Below, piece by piece: positions 17,349-27,059 of a stretch of DNA of 64,000 nt. The number at the start of each line of letters is the position of its first letter. Position 1 is the first letter of the stretch. The stretch comes from Sphingomonadaceae bacterium. Lineage in GTDB: Bacteria > Pseudomonadota > Alphaproteobacteria > Sphingomonadales > Sphingomonadaceae. The stretch covers positions 1-64,000 of the forward strand of contig CANJCQ010000004.1 of the NCBI GenBank assembly GCA_947473355.1, written 5' to 3'. The position numbers were made by a program, and so were the translations under genes. Under the pieces are notes generated by a model, which ran no database searches, had not been told where the DNA came from, and was given only the letters and a program-made list of their open reading frames with translations.

Positions 17349-20012
17349 ATGCTGACCCATCTCCTCCAACGCGCGGTATCGCATGCGGCTCGCCAGCCAA
17401 GGCGGGTCGTGGCTCTGGCCCTGGCATTGATGCTCGCCGCTGGGGGCTTCGCGGCTACCCATTTCGACATGAGCACTGATACCGGCGCCCTGATTTCCTC
17501 CAAGACCAAATGGCGGCAGACCGAGGATATTGTCGCTAAGGCCTTCCCGGAGGCCAACAAGGGTATTGCCGTGGTCATCGACGGGCGCACGCCCGAAGCA
17601 GCCGAAGACGCAGCCACTCGCCTCGCTGCTGCGCTGATCGAGGACAAGGCCAATTTCGTGCGAGCAGGCAGGCCCGATGGCGGCGAATTCTTTGATCGCA
17701 GCGGCTTGCTGTTCGGCTCGCTCGATGAAGTCAAACAGACGACAGCCAAGCTTATCGAGGCTCAGCCGCTGCTGGGCAGCCTTGCAGTGGACCCCACACT
17801 GCGCGGCATTGGCAAGGCGCTGTCAACCGCAGCCTCAGGCGCTGCCGACGAACCGGCAGACCCGGCGACGGCGCAGCTGGAACAGCCCTTGACTGGCCTG
17901 CACACAGCGATTTCGCTGCAGCTTGCGGGCAAGAGTGCCTTCTTCTCGTGGCAGCAACTGTTCACTGCCAGCAAGGGTCAGCTTTCCCCGCAGACGCGCA
18001 AGGTCATTCTGGCCGAGCCGGTCTATGATTTCAGCGACATCCAGCCCGGATCAAGGGCTGTTGCGGCGATCCACAGCAAGGCAGCGGCACTCGGCATCGA
18101 TCCGGCGCATGGCGTGACCTTGGGCATCACCGGCGAAGTGCCGCTGTCCGACGAGGAGTTCGCTTCGATCGAGGAAAACATTGGCATAGTCGGCCTGCTG
18201 ATGGGCCTGTCGATGCTGGTAGCGCTGTGGTTCGCGACGCGGTCGGTCAAGACGGTGGCTGCGATCACCTTGACCATCGTCTCGGGGCTGGTGATCACCC
18301 TTGCCCTGGGACTGATCGCGGTCGGCAAGCTCAACCTGATCTCGATTGCCTTCATCCCGCTGTTCGTCGGCCTCGGCGTCGATTTCGGCATCCAGGTCTG
18401 TGTGCGCTTCAATGCCGAACGCTGGGCCGGGGCCTATCTGGTCGAAGCGCTCGATCATGCCGCGGCCGCCATCGGCAAGCCGATCCTGCTGGCGGCGGGC
18501 GCGATCTGCCTTGCGCTGTGTGCTTTTCTGCCGACCGATTATATCGGCATTGCCCAGCTCGGCGTTATTTCCGGGCTCGGCATGGTAGTCGCACTGGTGC
18601 TCAATGTGACGCTGCTGCCGGCCTTGCTGGTGCTGCTGAACCCGCCGGTCCCTGCCCAGCGCGTGGGCTTTGCCGCCGCCGCGCCGCTGGACCGCTGGCT
18701 GGCGGGCAACCGGCGCAAGGTGCTCTGGGCATTTGCCATTGCCATGCTGCTCTCGATTGCCACGCTGCCCCTGGTCAAATTCGACTTCAACCCGCTCAAC
18801 CTGCGCGACACCAATACTCCGGCGATGCGGATGCTGCGCAATCTCATCGCCGATCCCGACCGCACACCCAACACAGTCGCGGTTCTCACCGCGAACGAAG
18901 CGGCGGCGCGCGAACTGGCAGCAAAGCTCGGCAAACTGCCCGAAGTGCGCGATGCGATCACGCTGGACAGTTTCCTGCCTTCCGATCAGCCCGCAAAACT
19001 CGCTCTGATCCAGGACGCCTCCCTGCTGCTTGACGCGACCATCAACCCCTTCGACCTCGCCCCGCCCTCCGACGATACCGCAACGCTTGCCGCACTGGCG
19101 CAGGCAGCGAGCGACCTGCACCGGCTGGCCGGAGTCAATCCCGGCCCGGTTGGCAAGGCTGCTGGCTTGCTGGCCGCCGATTTCGAGCGCCTCGGCCAGG
19201 CCCCGCCTGACGTGCGCGCGCGGATCGAGACCATGCTGGTCCAGCCGCTGGGCGTCACGCTCGACAAGCTGCGGCTGTCGCTGCAGGCCAGCGAGATTAC
19301 CCGCGAGGCCCTGCCGCCCGCGATGACTGCCGACTGGATCGCCCGCGATGGCCGGGCCATTGTGCAAGTGATCCCCAAGGGCGACAGCGCTGACAGCGAT
19401 GTGCTTGCCCGCTTCACCGCCGCTGTGCGCAAGGTCGCGCCCGATGCCACCGGAATGCCGGTCTCGACCCAGGAAGCAGCAAACACCGTGGCGCGCGCCT
19501 TCATCCAGGCAGGGGTGCTGGCCTTGGTGCTGGTCAGCCTGTTGCTGTTTTTCGTGCTGCGTTCGGTGCACGAAGTGGCCTTTACGCTGGCCCCTGTGGT
19601 CCTCTCGGGTTTCCTGACGCTGGGCAGCTGCGTCGCCATCGGCCAGCCGCTCAATTTCGCCAATATCATCGCCTTTCCGCTCCTGTTCGGGGTGGGCGTT
19701 GCCTTTCATATCTATTTCGTCATGGCCTGGTGGCACGGCGAGCGCGAATTGCTGCAATCGAGCCTCGCCCGCGCGGTGCTGTTCAGCGCGCTGGCGACCG
19801 GCAGTGCCTTTGGTGCGCTGTGGTTTTCCAACCATCCGGGGACCGCCTCGATGGGCCTGATCCTGATGATTTCGCTCGTATGGACGCTGATCTGCGCGCT
19901 GATTTTCGAGCCGGCATTGCTCGGCCCGGGCGAAAAGCACGAAGGGTCTGGCGGCCCTGGCGTTCTGCCCATGGCCGAAGCCCAACCGCAGCAGCACGAT
20001 GTCGTTCACTGA
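17349..20012 (+). CDS. hpnN: hopanoid transporter HpnN (RND/MMPL family)
   Basis: HpnN is an inner-membrane RND-type exporter needed to move hopanoids to the outer membrane. The 887-residue product has one N-terminal helix, a large periplasmic domain (from FDMSTDTGALIS), a helix bundle near residues 280-430 with FVGLGVDFGIQ (a sterol-sensing/RND signature), a second periplasmic domain, and a second bundle at ~710-860 with FGVGVAFHIYF. This twofold layout is standard for HpnN. It is divergent from hpnI copy 2 across a 125-bp spacer that must hold both promoters. Confidence 0.93.
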   Translation: MLTHLLQRAVSHAARQPRRVVALALALMLAAGGFAATHFDMSTDTGALISSKTKWRQTEDIVAKAFPEANKGIAVVIDGRTPEAAEDAATRLAAALIEDKANFVRAGRPDGGEFFDRSGLLFGSLDEVKQTTAKLIEAQPLLGSLAVDPTLRGIGKALSTAASGAADEPADPATAQLEQPLTGLHTAISLQLAGKSAFFSWQQLFTASKGQLSPQTRKVILAEPVYDFSDIQPGSRAVAAIHSKAAALGIDPAHGVTLGITGEVPLSDEEFASIEENIGIVGLLMGLSMLVALWFATRSVKTVAAITLTIVSGLVITLALGLIAVGKLNLISIAFIPLFVGLGVDFGIQVCVRFNAERWAGAYLVEALDHAAAAIGKPILLAAGAICLALCAFLPTDYIGIAQLGVISGLGMVVALVLNVTLLPALLVLLNPPVPAQRVGFAAAAPLDRWLAGNRRKVLWAFAIAMLLSIATLPLVKFDFNPLNLRDTNTPAMRMLRNLIADPDRTPNTVAVLTANEAAARELAAKLGKLPEVRDAITLDSFLPSDQPAKLALIQDASLLLDATINPFDLAPPSDDTATLAALAQAASDLHRLAGVNPGPVGKAAGLLAADFERLGQAPPDVRARIETMLVQPLGVTLDKLRLSLQASEITREALPPAMTADWIARDGRAIVQVIPKGDSADSDVLARFTAAVRKVAPDATGMPVSTQEAANTVARAFIQAGVLALVLVSLLLFFVLRSVHEVAFTLAPVVLSGFLTLGSCVAIGQPLNFANIIAFPLLFGVGVAFHIYFVMAWWHGERELLQSSLARAVLFSALATGSAFGALWFSNHPGTASMGLILMISLVWTLICALIFEPALLGPGEKHEGSGGPGVLPMAEAQPQQHDVVH

Positions 20013-20074
20013 ATGACATTGCGCTAACCGGATGGAAACCTGCAACGGCTATGGAAGTCGCTTAGGAGACCGCA

Positions 20075-20413
20075 GTGAATCATCAGCCCATTTCCGAACC
20101 CGGATCATGCAACCGTGAAAGTGCTGACCGCGCCGAAGTCACGCTGATGTGCGAAGTGCGTCAGGGTCTCGCTCCGTGGAAAATGGTGCGACTTGAAGAC
20201 ATTTCGCAGTCCGGCTTCCGCATTGCATGGTTGCCCGAGGCGGCAGTCGGACGCCCCCTGCGGATCCGCATCCCCGGCCTGCAGATGCTGACTGCCGATA
20301 TCCGCTGGCAAAAAGGCAAATCCGTCGGCTGCTCCTTTACCGAACCGCTGCATGTCGCGGTGTTCGAACACATCCTCCGCCATGCGCGAATCGATGGGCC
20401 GATCAGCCGATAA
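20075..20413 (+). CDS. PilZ domain protein
   Basis: The 112-residue protein consists of a single PilZ-type beta-barrel domain. The second conserved part of the c-di-GMP site, D/NxSxxG, is visible as EDISQSGF (residues ~41-48), and RADRAEV upstream gives only a partial RxxxR arginine motif. GKSVGCSF matches the barrel's C-terminal strand. It may bind c-di-GMP, but with the incomplete arginine motif that is uncertain. The GTG start at 20075 has TAGGAG upstream. It follows hpnN by 62 bp and is convergent with lpdA. Confidence 0.78.
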   Translation: MNHQPISEPGSCNRESADRAEVTLMCEVRQGLAPWKMVRLEDISQSGFRIAWLPEAAVGRPLRIRIPGLQMLTADIRWQKGKSVGCSFTEPLHVAVFEHILRHARIDGPISR

Positions 20414-20423
20414 ACCACTGAGC

Positions 20424-21839
20424 CTAAATGTGAATCGCCCGCCCGAAAGCTGCGAGCACTGATTCGTGCATGGCCTCACTGACGGTCGGGTGCGGAAACA
20501 CGCTTTGCATCAGCTCGGCCTCGGTCGTCTCAAGCGTCTTGCCGACAACAAATCCCTGCACCATCTCGGTCACTTCCGCGCCGATCATATGCGCGCCCAG
20601 TAGTTCCCCGGTTTTGGCATCAAACACGGTTTTGACGAAACCTTCGGCCTCGCCCAGCGCAATCGCCTTACCGTTGCCGATGAACGGGAAGGTTCCAGCC
20701 TTGACCTCGTAACCGGCCTCTTTCGCCTTGGCCTCGGTCATGCCGACCGATGCAATCTGCGGGTGGCAATAGGTGCAGCCGGGGATGTTGCGGCGGTCGA
20801 GCGGGTGGGGATGAACCTCCTTGTTGCCCAGCTCCTGCGCAATGGCCTCGGCGGCGGTGACGCCCTCGTGGCTCGCCTTATGCGCCAGCCACGGCCCGTC
20901 AGTGCAGTCGCCAATCGCCCAGACGCCGGGCACATTGGTGCGGCCAAAGTCATCGACCTTGATGTGATAGCGCTTGTCGGGCTCGATCTTGAGCTCTTCG
21001 AGGCCGATGTTTTCGAGATTGGGCACGATGCCGACCGCGACGATGACGTGGCTGAACTCGTGGGTGGTCTCAGTTCCGTCCTTGGTCTTGATGGTCGCCT
21101 TGACGCCCGAATCGGACACTTCCACCGCGCCGACATTGGCCGAGGTCAGGATCGTCATGCCCTGCTTCTTCAGCGCCTTTTCGAGGAAGGCGGAAACATC
21201 GGCGTCTTCGACCGGCACCACCCGATCCATCATCTCGACCACGGTTACTTCGCTGCCCAGATCATTATAGAAACTGGCAAATTCGATGCCGATCGCGCCC
21301 GAACCGATCACCAGCAATTTCGTCGGCAATTCAGGCGGGTTCATCGCGTGGCGATAGGTCCACACGCGCTTGCCGTCAGCCCTGGCCTTGGGCAGCTCGC
21401 GCGCACGGGCGCCGGTGGCGATGATGATGTGCTTGGCGGTGAGTTCGGCAGTCTTGCCGTCCGCCTCGACCGACAGCTTGCCCGGCGCGGTCAGCTTGCC
21501 CTGCCCCATGTGCACGTCGATCTTGTTCTTCTTCATCAGACCGGTGACGCCCTTGTTGAGCTGGCCTGCCACCCCGCGCGAACGCTTGACGATGGCGGCA
21601 AGGTCCGCCGTCACATTGTCCGCGCTGAGCCCATAGACCGCCGCATGCTTCATCTGGTGAAACACTTCCGCTGAACGCAGCAGTGCCTTGGTCGGAATAC
21701 AGCCCCAATTGAGGCACACGCCGCCCAGGTTCTCGCGCTCGACAATCGCGGTCTTCAGCCCCAGCTGCGCCGCACGAATCGCCGCGACATAGCCGCCGGG
21801 GCCGGAGCCGAGGACGATGAGATCATAGGGATCGGACAT
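20424..21839 (-). CDS. lpdA: dihydrolipoyl dehydrogenase
   Basis: This 471-residue E3 flavoenzyme reoxidises dihydrolipoamide in 2-oxoacid dehydrogenase complexes. It has the FAD motif GSGPGGYVAA, the redox pair GGVCLNWGCIPT (Cys 42 and 47), the NAD motif VIGSGAIGIEFAS, a second FAD segment VWAIGDCTDGPWLAHKA and the active-site HPHPTVSEAMHE. It lies three genes downstream of the pyruvate dehydrogenase E2 gene on the same strand, so it is probably the E3 of that complex, although thioesterase, small genes and an AT-rich island lie between. Confidence 0.96.
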   Translation of the reverse strand: MSDPYDLIVLGSGPGGYVAAIRAAQLGLKTAIVERENLGGVCLNWGCIPTKALLRSAEVFHQMKHAAVYGLSADNVTADLAAIVKRSRGVAGQLNKGVTGLMKKNKIDVHMGQGKLTAPGKLSVEADGKTAELTAKHIIIATGARARELPKARADGKRVWTYRHAMNPPELPTKLLVIGSGAIGIEFASFYNDLGSEVTVVEMMDRVVPVEDADVSAFLEKALKKQGMTILTSANVGAVEVSDSGVKATIKTKDGTETTHEFSHVIVAVGIVPNLENIGLEELKIEPDKRYHIKVDDFGRTNVPGVWAIGDCTDGPWLAHKASHEGVTAAEAIAQELGNKEVHPHPLDRRNIPGCTYCHPQIASVGMTEAKAKEAGYEVKAGTFPFIGNGKAIALGEAEGFVKTVFDAKTGELLGAHMIGAEVTEMVQGFVVGKTLETTEAELMQSVFPHPTVSEAMHESVLAAFGRAIHI

Positions 21840-22034
21840 TACAATTGTTTCCTCGAATTGATTCTACTGTGAATAACAATCCAGATAAACTCGATAAATT
21901 TTAACCTGATATCGTTATCTTTGATACCGGGACCAGCATATATATTTATCCAATTTATCCCTTTTATTTCGATATCTTCGTATTTAAAATGCACCGGTAA
22001 ATCCACATCACATATTACGCTTATCCGTCCTATT
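21840..22034. other. AT-rich spacer upstream of lpdA
   Basis: This 195-bp stretch is strikingly AT-rich (runs such as CATATATATTTATCC) compared with the GC-rich genes on both sides. No reading frame of coding quality is seen. It continues into the equally AT-rich small gene at 22035-22337. Together they form a compositional island of about 500 bp, which may be horizontally acquired or may contain lpdA promoter sequence. A run of nine G residues (on the plus strand near 22050) lies just beyond. Confidence 0.6.
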
Positions 22035-22337
22035 TCAGATTTTATTTGATGGGGGGGGTGAATTTAGTTTTTTGATTCTTCCCCATTTCAACCTTCGCAA
22101 CTCAGCACTTTTTAAAACGCTCTCTACGCATCGTGCGAAGCTGAGATCTTTGTCACGATTTTTCTTTCGCCGATGCCGTTTATTCGTTCTGGATAAGCTG
22201 GCTGAGTATATTCTTTCTAACGCGTCCCTGTCATATTTTGCATCGGATGAACCGATGAAATGGTTGTGCGGCGATAGTGGAATGGAAGGTTGACCCACGT
22301 AGAGAGGAAACCTCTGCTTGGGTGTCTGATTTGTCAC
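22035..22337 (-). CDS. hypothetical basic protein in an AT-rich island
   Basis: The frame encodes 100 residues and starts with a GTG six bases after the thioesterase stop. The product is strongly basic in its second half (RTNKRHRRKKNRDKD, then LRRLKWGRIKK), with no membrane segment, cysteine pair or motif that I recognise. Codon use is AT-rich and unlike the neighbours, consistent with acquired DNA. No clear Shine-Dalgarno was seen, so it may be non-coding. A 73-residue frame on the opposite strand (22072-22293) overlaps it and has no better support. Confidence 0.35.
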   Translation of the reverse strand: MTNQTPKQRFPLYVGQPSIPLSPHNHFIGSSDAKYDRDALERIYSASLSRTNKRHRRKKNRDKDLSFARCVESVLKSAELRRLKWGRIKKLNSPPPSNKI

Positions 22338-22343
22338 CTTTGA

Positions 22344-22724
22344 CTACCCATGCACCGGGCGCGGACGCCCTTGCTCATCGATGGCGACGAAAGTGAATTT
22401 TGCTGCTGTGACCTTTTCAGAGGCATCGCCATCGCGCAAGCGCCGCCAGGCCTCCACCGCAATAGTGATCGATGTGCGCCCGGTGCTCAGCAGTGTGCCA
22501 TAGACCGACACTTCATCGCCGACTGAAACTGGCGCCAGAAACTGCATCCCGTCCATCGCCACGGTGACCGCACGGCCATTGCATTCGCGCATCGCGACCG
22601 TTCCCGCGCCGACGTCCATCAGGCTCATCAGCCACCCGCCGAAGATGTCGCCATGCGGGTTGGTGTCGGCCGGCATGGCGACGACGCGGATGACGGGTTC
22701 GTGGGTGGGGGGAGTGTCAAGCAT
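22344..22724 (-). CDS. acyl-CoA thioesterase (hotdog fold, YciA type)
   Basis: The 126-residue protein has the YciA/BACH-type hotdog signature MPADTNPHGDIFGGWLMSLMD (split: PADTNPHGDIFGGWLM, residues ~18-33), with the catalytic Asp/Asn region and the long central helix, followed by VTVAMDGMQFLAPVSVGD. Such enzymes hydrolyse a range of acyl-CoAs in the cytoplasm; substrate choice cannot be read from the sequence. It lies between the PDH E2 gene and lpdA on the same strand. Confidence 0.85.
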   Translation of the reverse strand: MLDTPPTHEPVIRVVAMPADTNPHGDIFGGWLMSLMDVGAGTVAMRECNGRAVTVAMDGMQFLAPVSVGDEVSVYGTLLSTGRTSITIAVEAWRRLRDGDASEKVTAAKFTFVAIDEQGRPRPVHG

Positions 22725-22743
22725 TTCGAATGGCTCAGTTTTG

Positions 22744-23013
22744 TTATCGGTTTGAGACCCAAGTCAGTGCAGCATAGCCCAGCAAAATGCCGAGCGGAGC
22801 GAAAACTATCGCCCACTCATTGTGTCCCTCATCCCTTCTGACAATTTCAATCGTCAATTTGCCATCCTTAGCAGCCTTCGCCGCGTCACCAGTCACGATG
22901 ACCTGTTCCTTCGATGGTGAAGACGATTCATAAGTTGCAAATGCACCTATGCCAGCTGCGAGGAGAGGGACCGCCCCCATAAAAACCACTTTCTGAAATG
23001 TGGTCAGACTCAT
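22744..23013 (-). CDS. small membrane protein of unknown function
   Basis: The 89-residue product has two membrane helices: [20 protein letters not shown] near the N-terminus and [19 protein letters not shown] at the C-terminus. Between them lies a hydrophilic segment rich in Lys and Asp. I do not recognise the family. The ATG at 23013 overlaps the stop of the PDH E2 gene (ATGA), so it is translationally coupled; the frame upstream only shadows that gene. Confidence 0.6.
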   Translation of the reverse strand: MSLTTFQKVVFMGAVPLLAAGIGAFATYESSSPSKEQVIVTGDAAKAAKDGKLTIEIVRRDEGHNEWAIVFAPLGILLGYAALTWVSNR

Positions 23014-24320
23014 GCCACCAGCCCCAGCGGCCTCTCGCACAATTCCCTGAACGCACCCATCAGTCGCGCCCCGTCGGCGCCGTCCACCGCGCGGTGATCG
23101 AAGCTGCCGGTTGCCGACATCACGCTGGCCACGCCGAGAGCCCCATCCGGCAAAATCCAAGGCCGCTTCTCTCCCGCGCCGATGGCGAGGATCGTCGCTT
23201 GCGGCGGATTGATCACGGCGGTGAACTGCTTGATCCCCAGCATACCCATATTCGACAGGCTGGCCGTGCCGCCCTGATATTCGTCGGGCTTCAATTTGCC
23301 TTCCTTGGCGCGGGTGCCGAGGTCGTTCATGGCCAGCGCAATCGAGGACAGGCTGCGGCTGTCGGCTTCCGAGACAATCGGCGTGATGAGGCCACCCGGA
23401 ATGCTCACCGCCACTGAAATATCGGCGCGGGCATAGCGGATCAGCTCGTTCCCGGCGAAAGCGACGTTGCAGGCAGGCACTTCGATCAGCGCCTTGCCCA
23501 GCGCCTTGATCAGCAGATCGTTGACCGAAAGCTTGACGCCTTGCTTGGCCAGCACATCGTTGAGCTCGGCCCGCAGCGCCAGCAGCTTGTCGAGCTGGAT
23601 GTCGACGGTCAGGTAAATATGCGGCGCGGTCTGCATTGACTGGGCGAGGCGGCGGGCGATGGTCTTGCGCATGCCCGAGAGTTTTTCGACACTGTGCGGA
23701 ATGCGCGGATCAAGCAGGGCGCGGGTTTCCTCGGCCATTTCGACCGCTGCGGGGGCAGCGGCAGCAGCGGCCGGGGCCGCGACGGGAGCTGGCGCAGGGG
23801 CCGCAGCGGCCGGCTTCGGCGCGGTGCCACCCTCAGCGGCTTCGACATCCGCCTTGACGATCCGCCCATTCGGGCCGCTGCCAGCAAGTGCTGCAAGATC
23901 GACACCCTTTCCGGCGGCCAGACGCTTGGCGAGAGGAGATGCAATCACGCGATCTCCTTTTGCTGTCGGCGCTGTGGGGGCAACAGATGGGGCAGCAGCA
24001 ACAGGCGCTGGTGCGGCGGCAACTGGCGGCGCAGGAGGTGCGGCAGCAGGCGCGGGCGGCGGCGCAGACTGCCCTTCATCCTCGCTCGCCAGCGTCGCGA
24101 TCACTGTGCCAACCTTGATGTCATCCGCGCCCGCAGGCACCGCCAGCGACAGGATCGTGCCCTCGTCGACCGCCTCGAATTCCATCGTCGCCTTGTCGGT
24201 TTCGATCTCGGCCAGCAGGTCACCGGAGGCCACAGTATCGCCCTCCTTGACCAGCCAGCGGGCAAGCTTGCCCTGTTCCATGGTGGGCGAAAGGGCGGGC
24301 ATCTTGATTTCTATCGGCAT
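23010..24320 (-). CDS. pdhC: pyruvate dehydrogenase complex E2, dihydrolipoyl acetyltransferase
   Basis: The 436-residue E2 core protein transfers acetyl groups from lipoamide to CoA. Domains in order: one lipoyl domain (residues 1-80) with ETDKATME and lipoyl Lys43; an Ala/Pro-rich flexible linker (~85-125); the peripheral subunit-binding domain ([15 protein letters not shown] to GRIVKADV); a second Ala/Pro linker; and the catalytic domain ending with [14 protein letters not shown], which carries the active His and Asp. The N-terminus [17 protein letters not shown] points to pyruvate rather than 2-oxoglutarate dehydrogenase. E1 genes are not in the window. Confidence 0.93.
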   Translation of the reverse strand: MPIEIKMPALSPTMEQGKLARWLVKEGDTVASGDLLAEIETDKATMEFEAVDEGTILSLAVPAGADDIKVGTVIATLASEDEGQSAPPPAPAAAPPAPPVAAAPAPVAAAPSVAPTAPTAKGDRVIASPLAKRLAAGKGVDLAALAGSGPNGRIVKADVEAAEGGTAPKPAAAAPAPAPVAAPAAAAAAPAAVEMAEETRALLDPRIPHSVEKLSGMRKTIARRLAQSMQTAPHIYLTVDIQLDKLLALRAELNDVLAKQGVKLSVNDLLIKALGKALIEVPACNVAFAGNELIRYARADISVAVSIPGGLITPIVSEADSRSLSSIALAMNDLGTRAKEGKLKPDEYQGGTASLSNMGMLGIKQFTAVINPPQATILAIGAGEKRPWILPDGALGVASVMSATGSFDHRAVDGADGARLMGAFRELCERPLGLVA

Positions 24321-24422
24321 AGGTCCGTCATTGGCCAAATTGGCGGGCGCAGGCAAGTATCTTGCGCGGATTGCCGAAGAGGCAGATAGCATCCGGCGGG
24401 GCATCGACGAGGGGCAACTGGG

Positions 24423-24878
24423 ATGCGCGTCTATCTGGTGATCATGGACGATACCGCCGAAGCGCTGGTGGCGCTGCGCTTTGCCTCGCGCCGGGCGATC
24501 AAGACCGGCGGCGCACTGCACATCATTGCCCTGATCGAACCGCAGCCTTTCGTTGCCTTTGCCGCAGTTCAGGCGACCATCGACGAGGAAGCGCGCGAGC
24601 GAGCGCAGACCACTGCCGCCACAGCGGCCGGTTCAATCCTGTCGGAAGGCGGAGCCATGCCCGTGATCTCGGTGCAGCAGGGCGATGGCATCAAGGTGGT
24701 GCGTGACTATCTGGAGCAGCACCCCGAAATTTCGGCGCTGGTGCTGGGCGCAGCGCAGGAGGCCGGGCCTGGTCCGCTGGTATCCTATTTCGCTGCAACG
24801 CACGCGGGAACCCTGCCCTGCCCGGTCTTTGTGGTGCCGGGGACGCTGAGCGAAGCCGATATTGATCGCCTGAGCTGA
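24423..24878 (+). CDS. universal stress protein (UspA family)
   Basis: The 151-residue protein has the Usp alpha/beta fold: an N-terminal strand with [29 protein letters not shown], and a C-terminal [22 protein letters not shown] followed by CPVFVVPG. The last part resembles the Usp nucleotide loop but the classic G-x2-G-x9-G-S/T pattern is imperfect, so ATP binding is uncertain. It is divergent from the PDH E2 gene with a 102-bp spacer, and lies upstream of trpC on the same strand. Confidence 0.78.
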   Translation: MRVYLVIMDDTAEALVALRFASRRAIKTGGALHIIALIEPQPFVAFAAVQATIDEEARERAQTTAATAAGSILSEGGAMPVISVQQGDGIKVVRDYLEQHPEISALVLGAAQEAGPGPLVSYFAATHAGTLPCPVFVVPGTLSEADIDRLS

Positions 24879-24918
24879 GGTGGTTCCATCAGGCGTGACT
24901 TGTCGCTAGGGCAGAACC

Positions 24919-25710
24919 ATGTCTGACAAGCTCACCGAAATCTGCGACACCAAGCGCCTCGAAGTTTCCGCCCGCAAGCGCGATTCCAGTCTCGCTGATC
25001 TTGATGCCCACGCCGCTGCACAAGCGCCGCCGCGAGGGTTTCGCGCTGCGCTGGAAGCCAAGGCGTTGCAAGGCTTCGCTCTGATCGCAGAAATCAAGAA
25101 AGCATCGCCCTCCAAGGGGCTCATCCGCAAGGACTTTCACCCCGCAGACCATGCCCGCGCCTATGAAGCAGGCGGTGCAGCCTGCCTTTCCGTGCTCACC
25201 GATGCGCCTTATTTTCAGGGCCACGAGGACTTTCTTGTCGCCGCCCGCGCTGCCTGCGCCCTGCCGGTGCTGCGCAAAGACTTCATGGTCGATCCCTGGC
25301 AGGTCGCCGAAGCGCGCGCGATCGGGGCGGACGCGATCCTGATCATTGTCGCTGCACTCGATGACCTCGCGATGCAGGAGATCGAGGCAGCAGCCTGTGA
25401 GCGCGGCATGGACGTGCTCGTCGAAGTGCACAACGAGGCCGAAATGGAGCGCGCTGCAATGCTGCGCTCGCGGCTGATCGGGGTCAACAACCGCGATCTC
25501 AAGCGCTTCGTGACGGACCTTGGCACCACCGAACGTCTCGCCCCGCTCGCCCCTGAAGGCACGCTGCTGGTGGCGGAAAGCGGGATCAATTCGCATGGTG
25601 ACCTTGAACGACTGGCACTTTGCGGCGCGCGGTGCTTTCTGGTCGGGGAGAGCCTGATGCGTGAGGCCGATGTCGAGGCGGCAACAAGAGCGCTGCTTCG
25701 CGGATCATAA
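24919..25710 (+). CDS. trpC: indole-3-glycerol phosphate synthase
   Basis: This 263-residue TIM-barrel enzyme closes the indole ring in tryptophan synthesis. Conserved segments include [10 protein letters not shown] (with the catalytic lysine), [22 protein letters not shown] and [12 protein letters not shown], then [12 protein letters not shown] for the phosphate site. Length is normal for a monofunctional TrpC. The start at 24919 has AGGGCAG upstream. In many alphaproteobacteria trpC is followed by moaC, moeA and lexA; here a VOC gene sits between. Confidence 0.95.
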   Translation: MSDKLTEICDTKRLEVSARKRDSSLADLDAHAAAQAPPRGFRAALEAKALQGFALIAEIKKASPSKGLIRKDFHPADHARAYEAGGAACLSVLTDAPYFQGHEDFLVAARAACALPVLRKDFMVDPWQVAEARAIGADAILIIVAALDDLAMQEIEAAACERGMDVLVEVHNEAEMERAAMLRSRLIGVNNRDLKRFVTDLGTTERLAPLAPEGTLLVAESGINSHGDLERLALCGARCFLVGESLMREADVEAATRALLRGS

Positions 25711-25713
25711 GGA

Positions 25714-25729
25714 GGCCGATTAATCGGCC
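25714..25729. promoter_or_regulatory. 16-bp perfect palindrome upstream of the VOC gene
   Basis: GGCCGATTAATCGGCC is fully self-complementary and sits in the 39-bp spacer between the trpC stop and the VOC start. It could be an operator for a dimeric repressor or a small RNA hairpin. No T-run follows, so a terminator is unlikely. No second copy was noticed near other genes. Confidence 0.4.
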
Positions 25730-25749
25730 CGGAACACAGGGAGATTGCC

Positions 25750-26589
25750 ATGCCAAGTTCGATCCGGCCAATCCGCGTCAATCACATGAACGTGGTGCTG
25801 CGCGATCATGACGCCAGCGTTGCCCACCTGGAGGCAAGGTTCGGCGCGGAATTCATGGTCGATATGCTGCAAAAGGAATTCCACGCCAGTCTGCTTGAGA
25901 TCGGGCAAGTGATTTTCGAACTGTTCGTGCCACACGATTTCCTGACCTGCGCGCGCTATGGCCCACATTATCTCGGGCTCGAATGGCAAGCCGACATGGA
26001 CGATGTTCGCGCCGCCGTGGCCGATCATGGCCTTGGCATCGTCCGCGACATCGGCCTCGCGCTGCACACCGATCCAGCGGATTGCTTCGGCGTTTCATAT
26101 GAATTCTACAGCGGCTATTTCCACGACAACGATTGGGATCTGCTGGGCGGCGGCAAGATCAAATCCGCCGAATATTGGCGCGACGAACAGCCACTCGGAC
26201 TGACCGGGCTGATCGGTTATACCCATGCGGTGGAGGACATCGAAGCGGCCAGCGCATTCCTGCAATCGTTCCTGTCCGCGCAGCCGGTCTATGCAATGGA
26301 ACGGCCCGCGCTTGGCGCACGCGCAATTGGCCTTCAGGTGGCCGACGCGGTGATCGAGCTGCAGACTCCCAGCAGCGAGGGCGAATTGCGCCAGTATCTC
26401 AATCGCAATGGTCAGGGCATTCGCTCGACAGTGTTCGGCGTGCGCGATATTGAGCAGACGCGCCATAGCCTGGAAGGCCAGGGCATCACGCTGGTTGCCG
26501 GGTCTGCCCCGGACAGTCTGGCCATATCCGCCGGGGCCAATCTGGGCCTGATGTTCGAATTTTCGCCGGAAAGCATTCCCGTACGATGA
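25750..26589 (+). CDS. VOC (glyoxalase/bleomycin-resistance) superfamily protein, two domains
   Basis: The 279-residue protein contains two VOC beta-alpha modules. The first (residues ~7-120) begins [21 protein letters not shown] and includes a histidine and glutamate ([23 protein letters not shown]) able to bind metal. The second (~150-275) begins [17 protein letters not shown]. The substrate is unknown; two-domain VOC proteins include extradiol dioxygenases and lactoylglutathione lyases. The start has GGGAGA upstream. The stop overlaps the moaC ATG (ATGA), so it is coupled to molybdenum-cofactor genes. Confidence 0.75.
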   Translation: MPSSIRPIRVNHMNVVLRDHDASVAHLEARFGAEFMVDMLQKEFHASLLEIGQVIFELFVPHDFLTCARYGPHYLGLEWQADMDDVRAAVADHGLGIVRDIGLALHTDPADCFGVSYEFYSGYFHDNDWDLLGGGKIKSAEYWRDEQPLGLTGLIGYTHAVEDIEAASAFLQSFLSAQPVYAMERPALGARAIGLQVADAVIELQTPSSEGELRQYLNRNGQGIRSTVFGVRDIEQTRHSLEGQGITLVAGSAPDSLAISAGANLGLMFEFSPESIPVR

Positions 26590-27059
26590 GCAACCTGACC
26601 CATCTCGACGAACACGGCCATGCCCGCATGGTCGATGTCGGCGGCAAGCCCGAGACTGCCCGCGTGGCCATTGCCTCGGGCCGCATCCGCATGTCTTCCG
26701 AAGCCCTCGCCGCGATCCGCGATGGCCTCGTGCCCAAGGGCGATGTCATGGCCGCCGCGCGCATCGCCGGGATCATGGCGGCCAAGAAAACCGCCGAGCT
26801 GATCCCGCTTTGCCACCCACTGGCGCTGGATAGCGTGGGCGTCGATTTCGCATTCGAGGAAGGCTGCGTCCGCGCCACCGCAACAGCGAGTCTGACGGGA
26901 CGGACCGGGGTGGAAATGGAAGCGATGACAGCCACTTCCATCGCTCTCCTGACAATTTACGATATGGCCAAGGCGATCGACAAGGGCATGGTCATCGAAG
27001 AGGTGCGGCTGATCGAGAAGCGCGGCGGCAAGTCGGGGACATGGCGAGTTCAGCCGTGA
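26586..27059 (+). CDS. moaC: cyclic pyranopterin monophosphate synthase
   Basis: MoaC completes formation of cyclic pyranopterin monophosphate in molybdenum-cofactor synthesis. The 157-residue product has the family motifs [16 protein letters not shown] (residues ~66-81), [10 protein letters not shown] and the C-terminal [27 protein letters not shown], which carries the catalytic Asp and Lys. Start and stop both overlap the neighbouring genes, so it is part of a trpC-VOC-moaC-moeA operon. Confidence 0.95.
   Translation: MSNLTHLDEHGHARMVDVGGKPETARVAIASGRIRMSSEALAAIRDGLVPKGDVMAAARIAGIMAAKKTAELIPLCHPLALDSVGVDFAFEEGCVRATATASLTGRTGVEMEAMTATSIALLTIYDMAKAIDKGMVIEEVRLIEKRGGKSGTWRVQP

Noticed and set aside
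18051..20045. 664-residue minus-strand frame opposite hpnN
   Set aside because: His/Gln/Arg-rich antisense shadow; hpnN on the plus strand has clear RND motifs.
22072..22293. 73-residue plus-strand frame in the AT-rich island
   Set aside because: No ribosome site or motif; the minus-strand frame has better context, although it is weak too.
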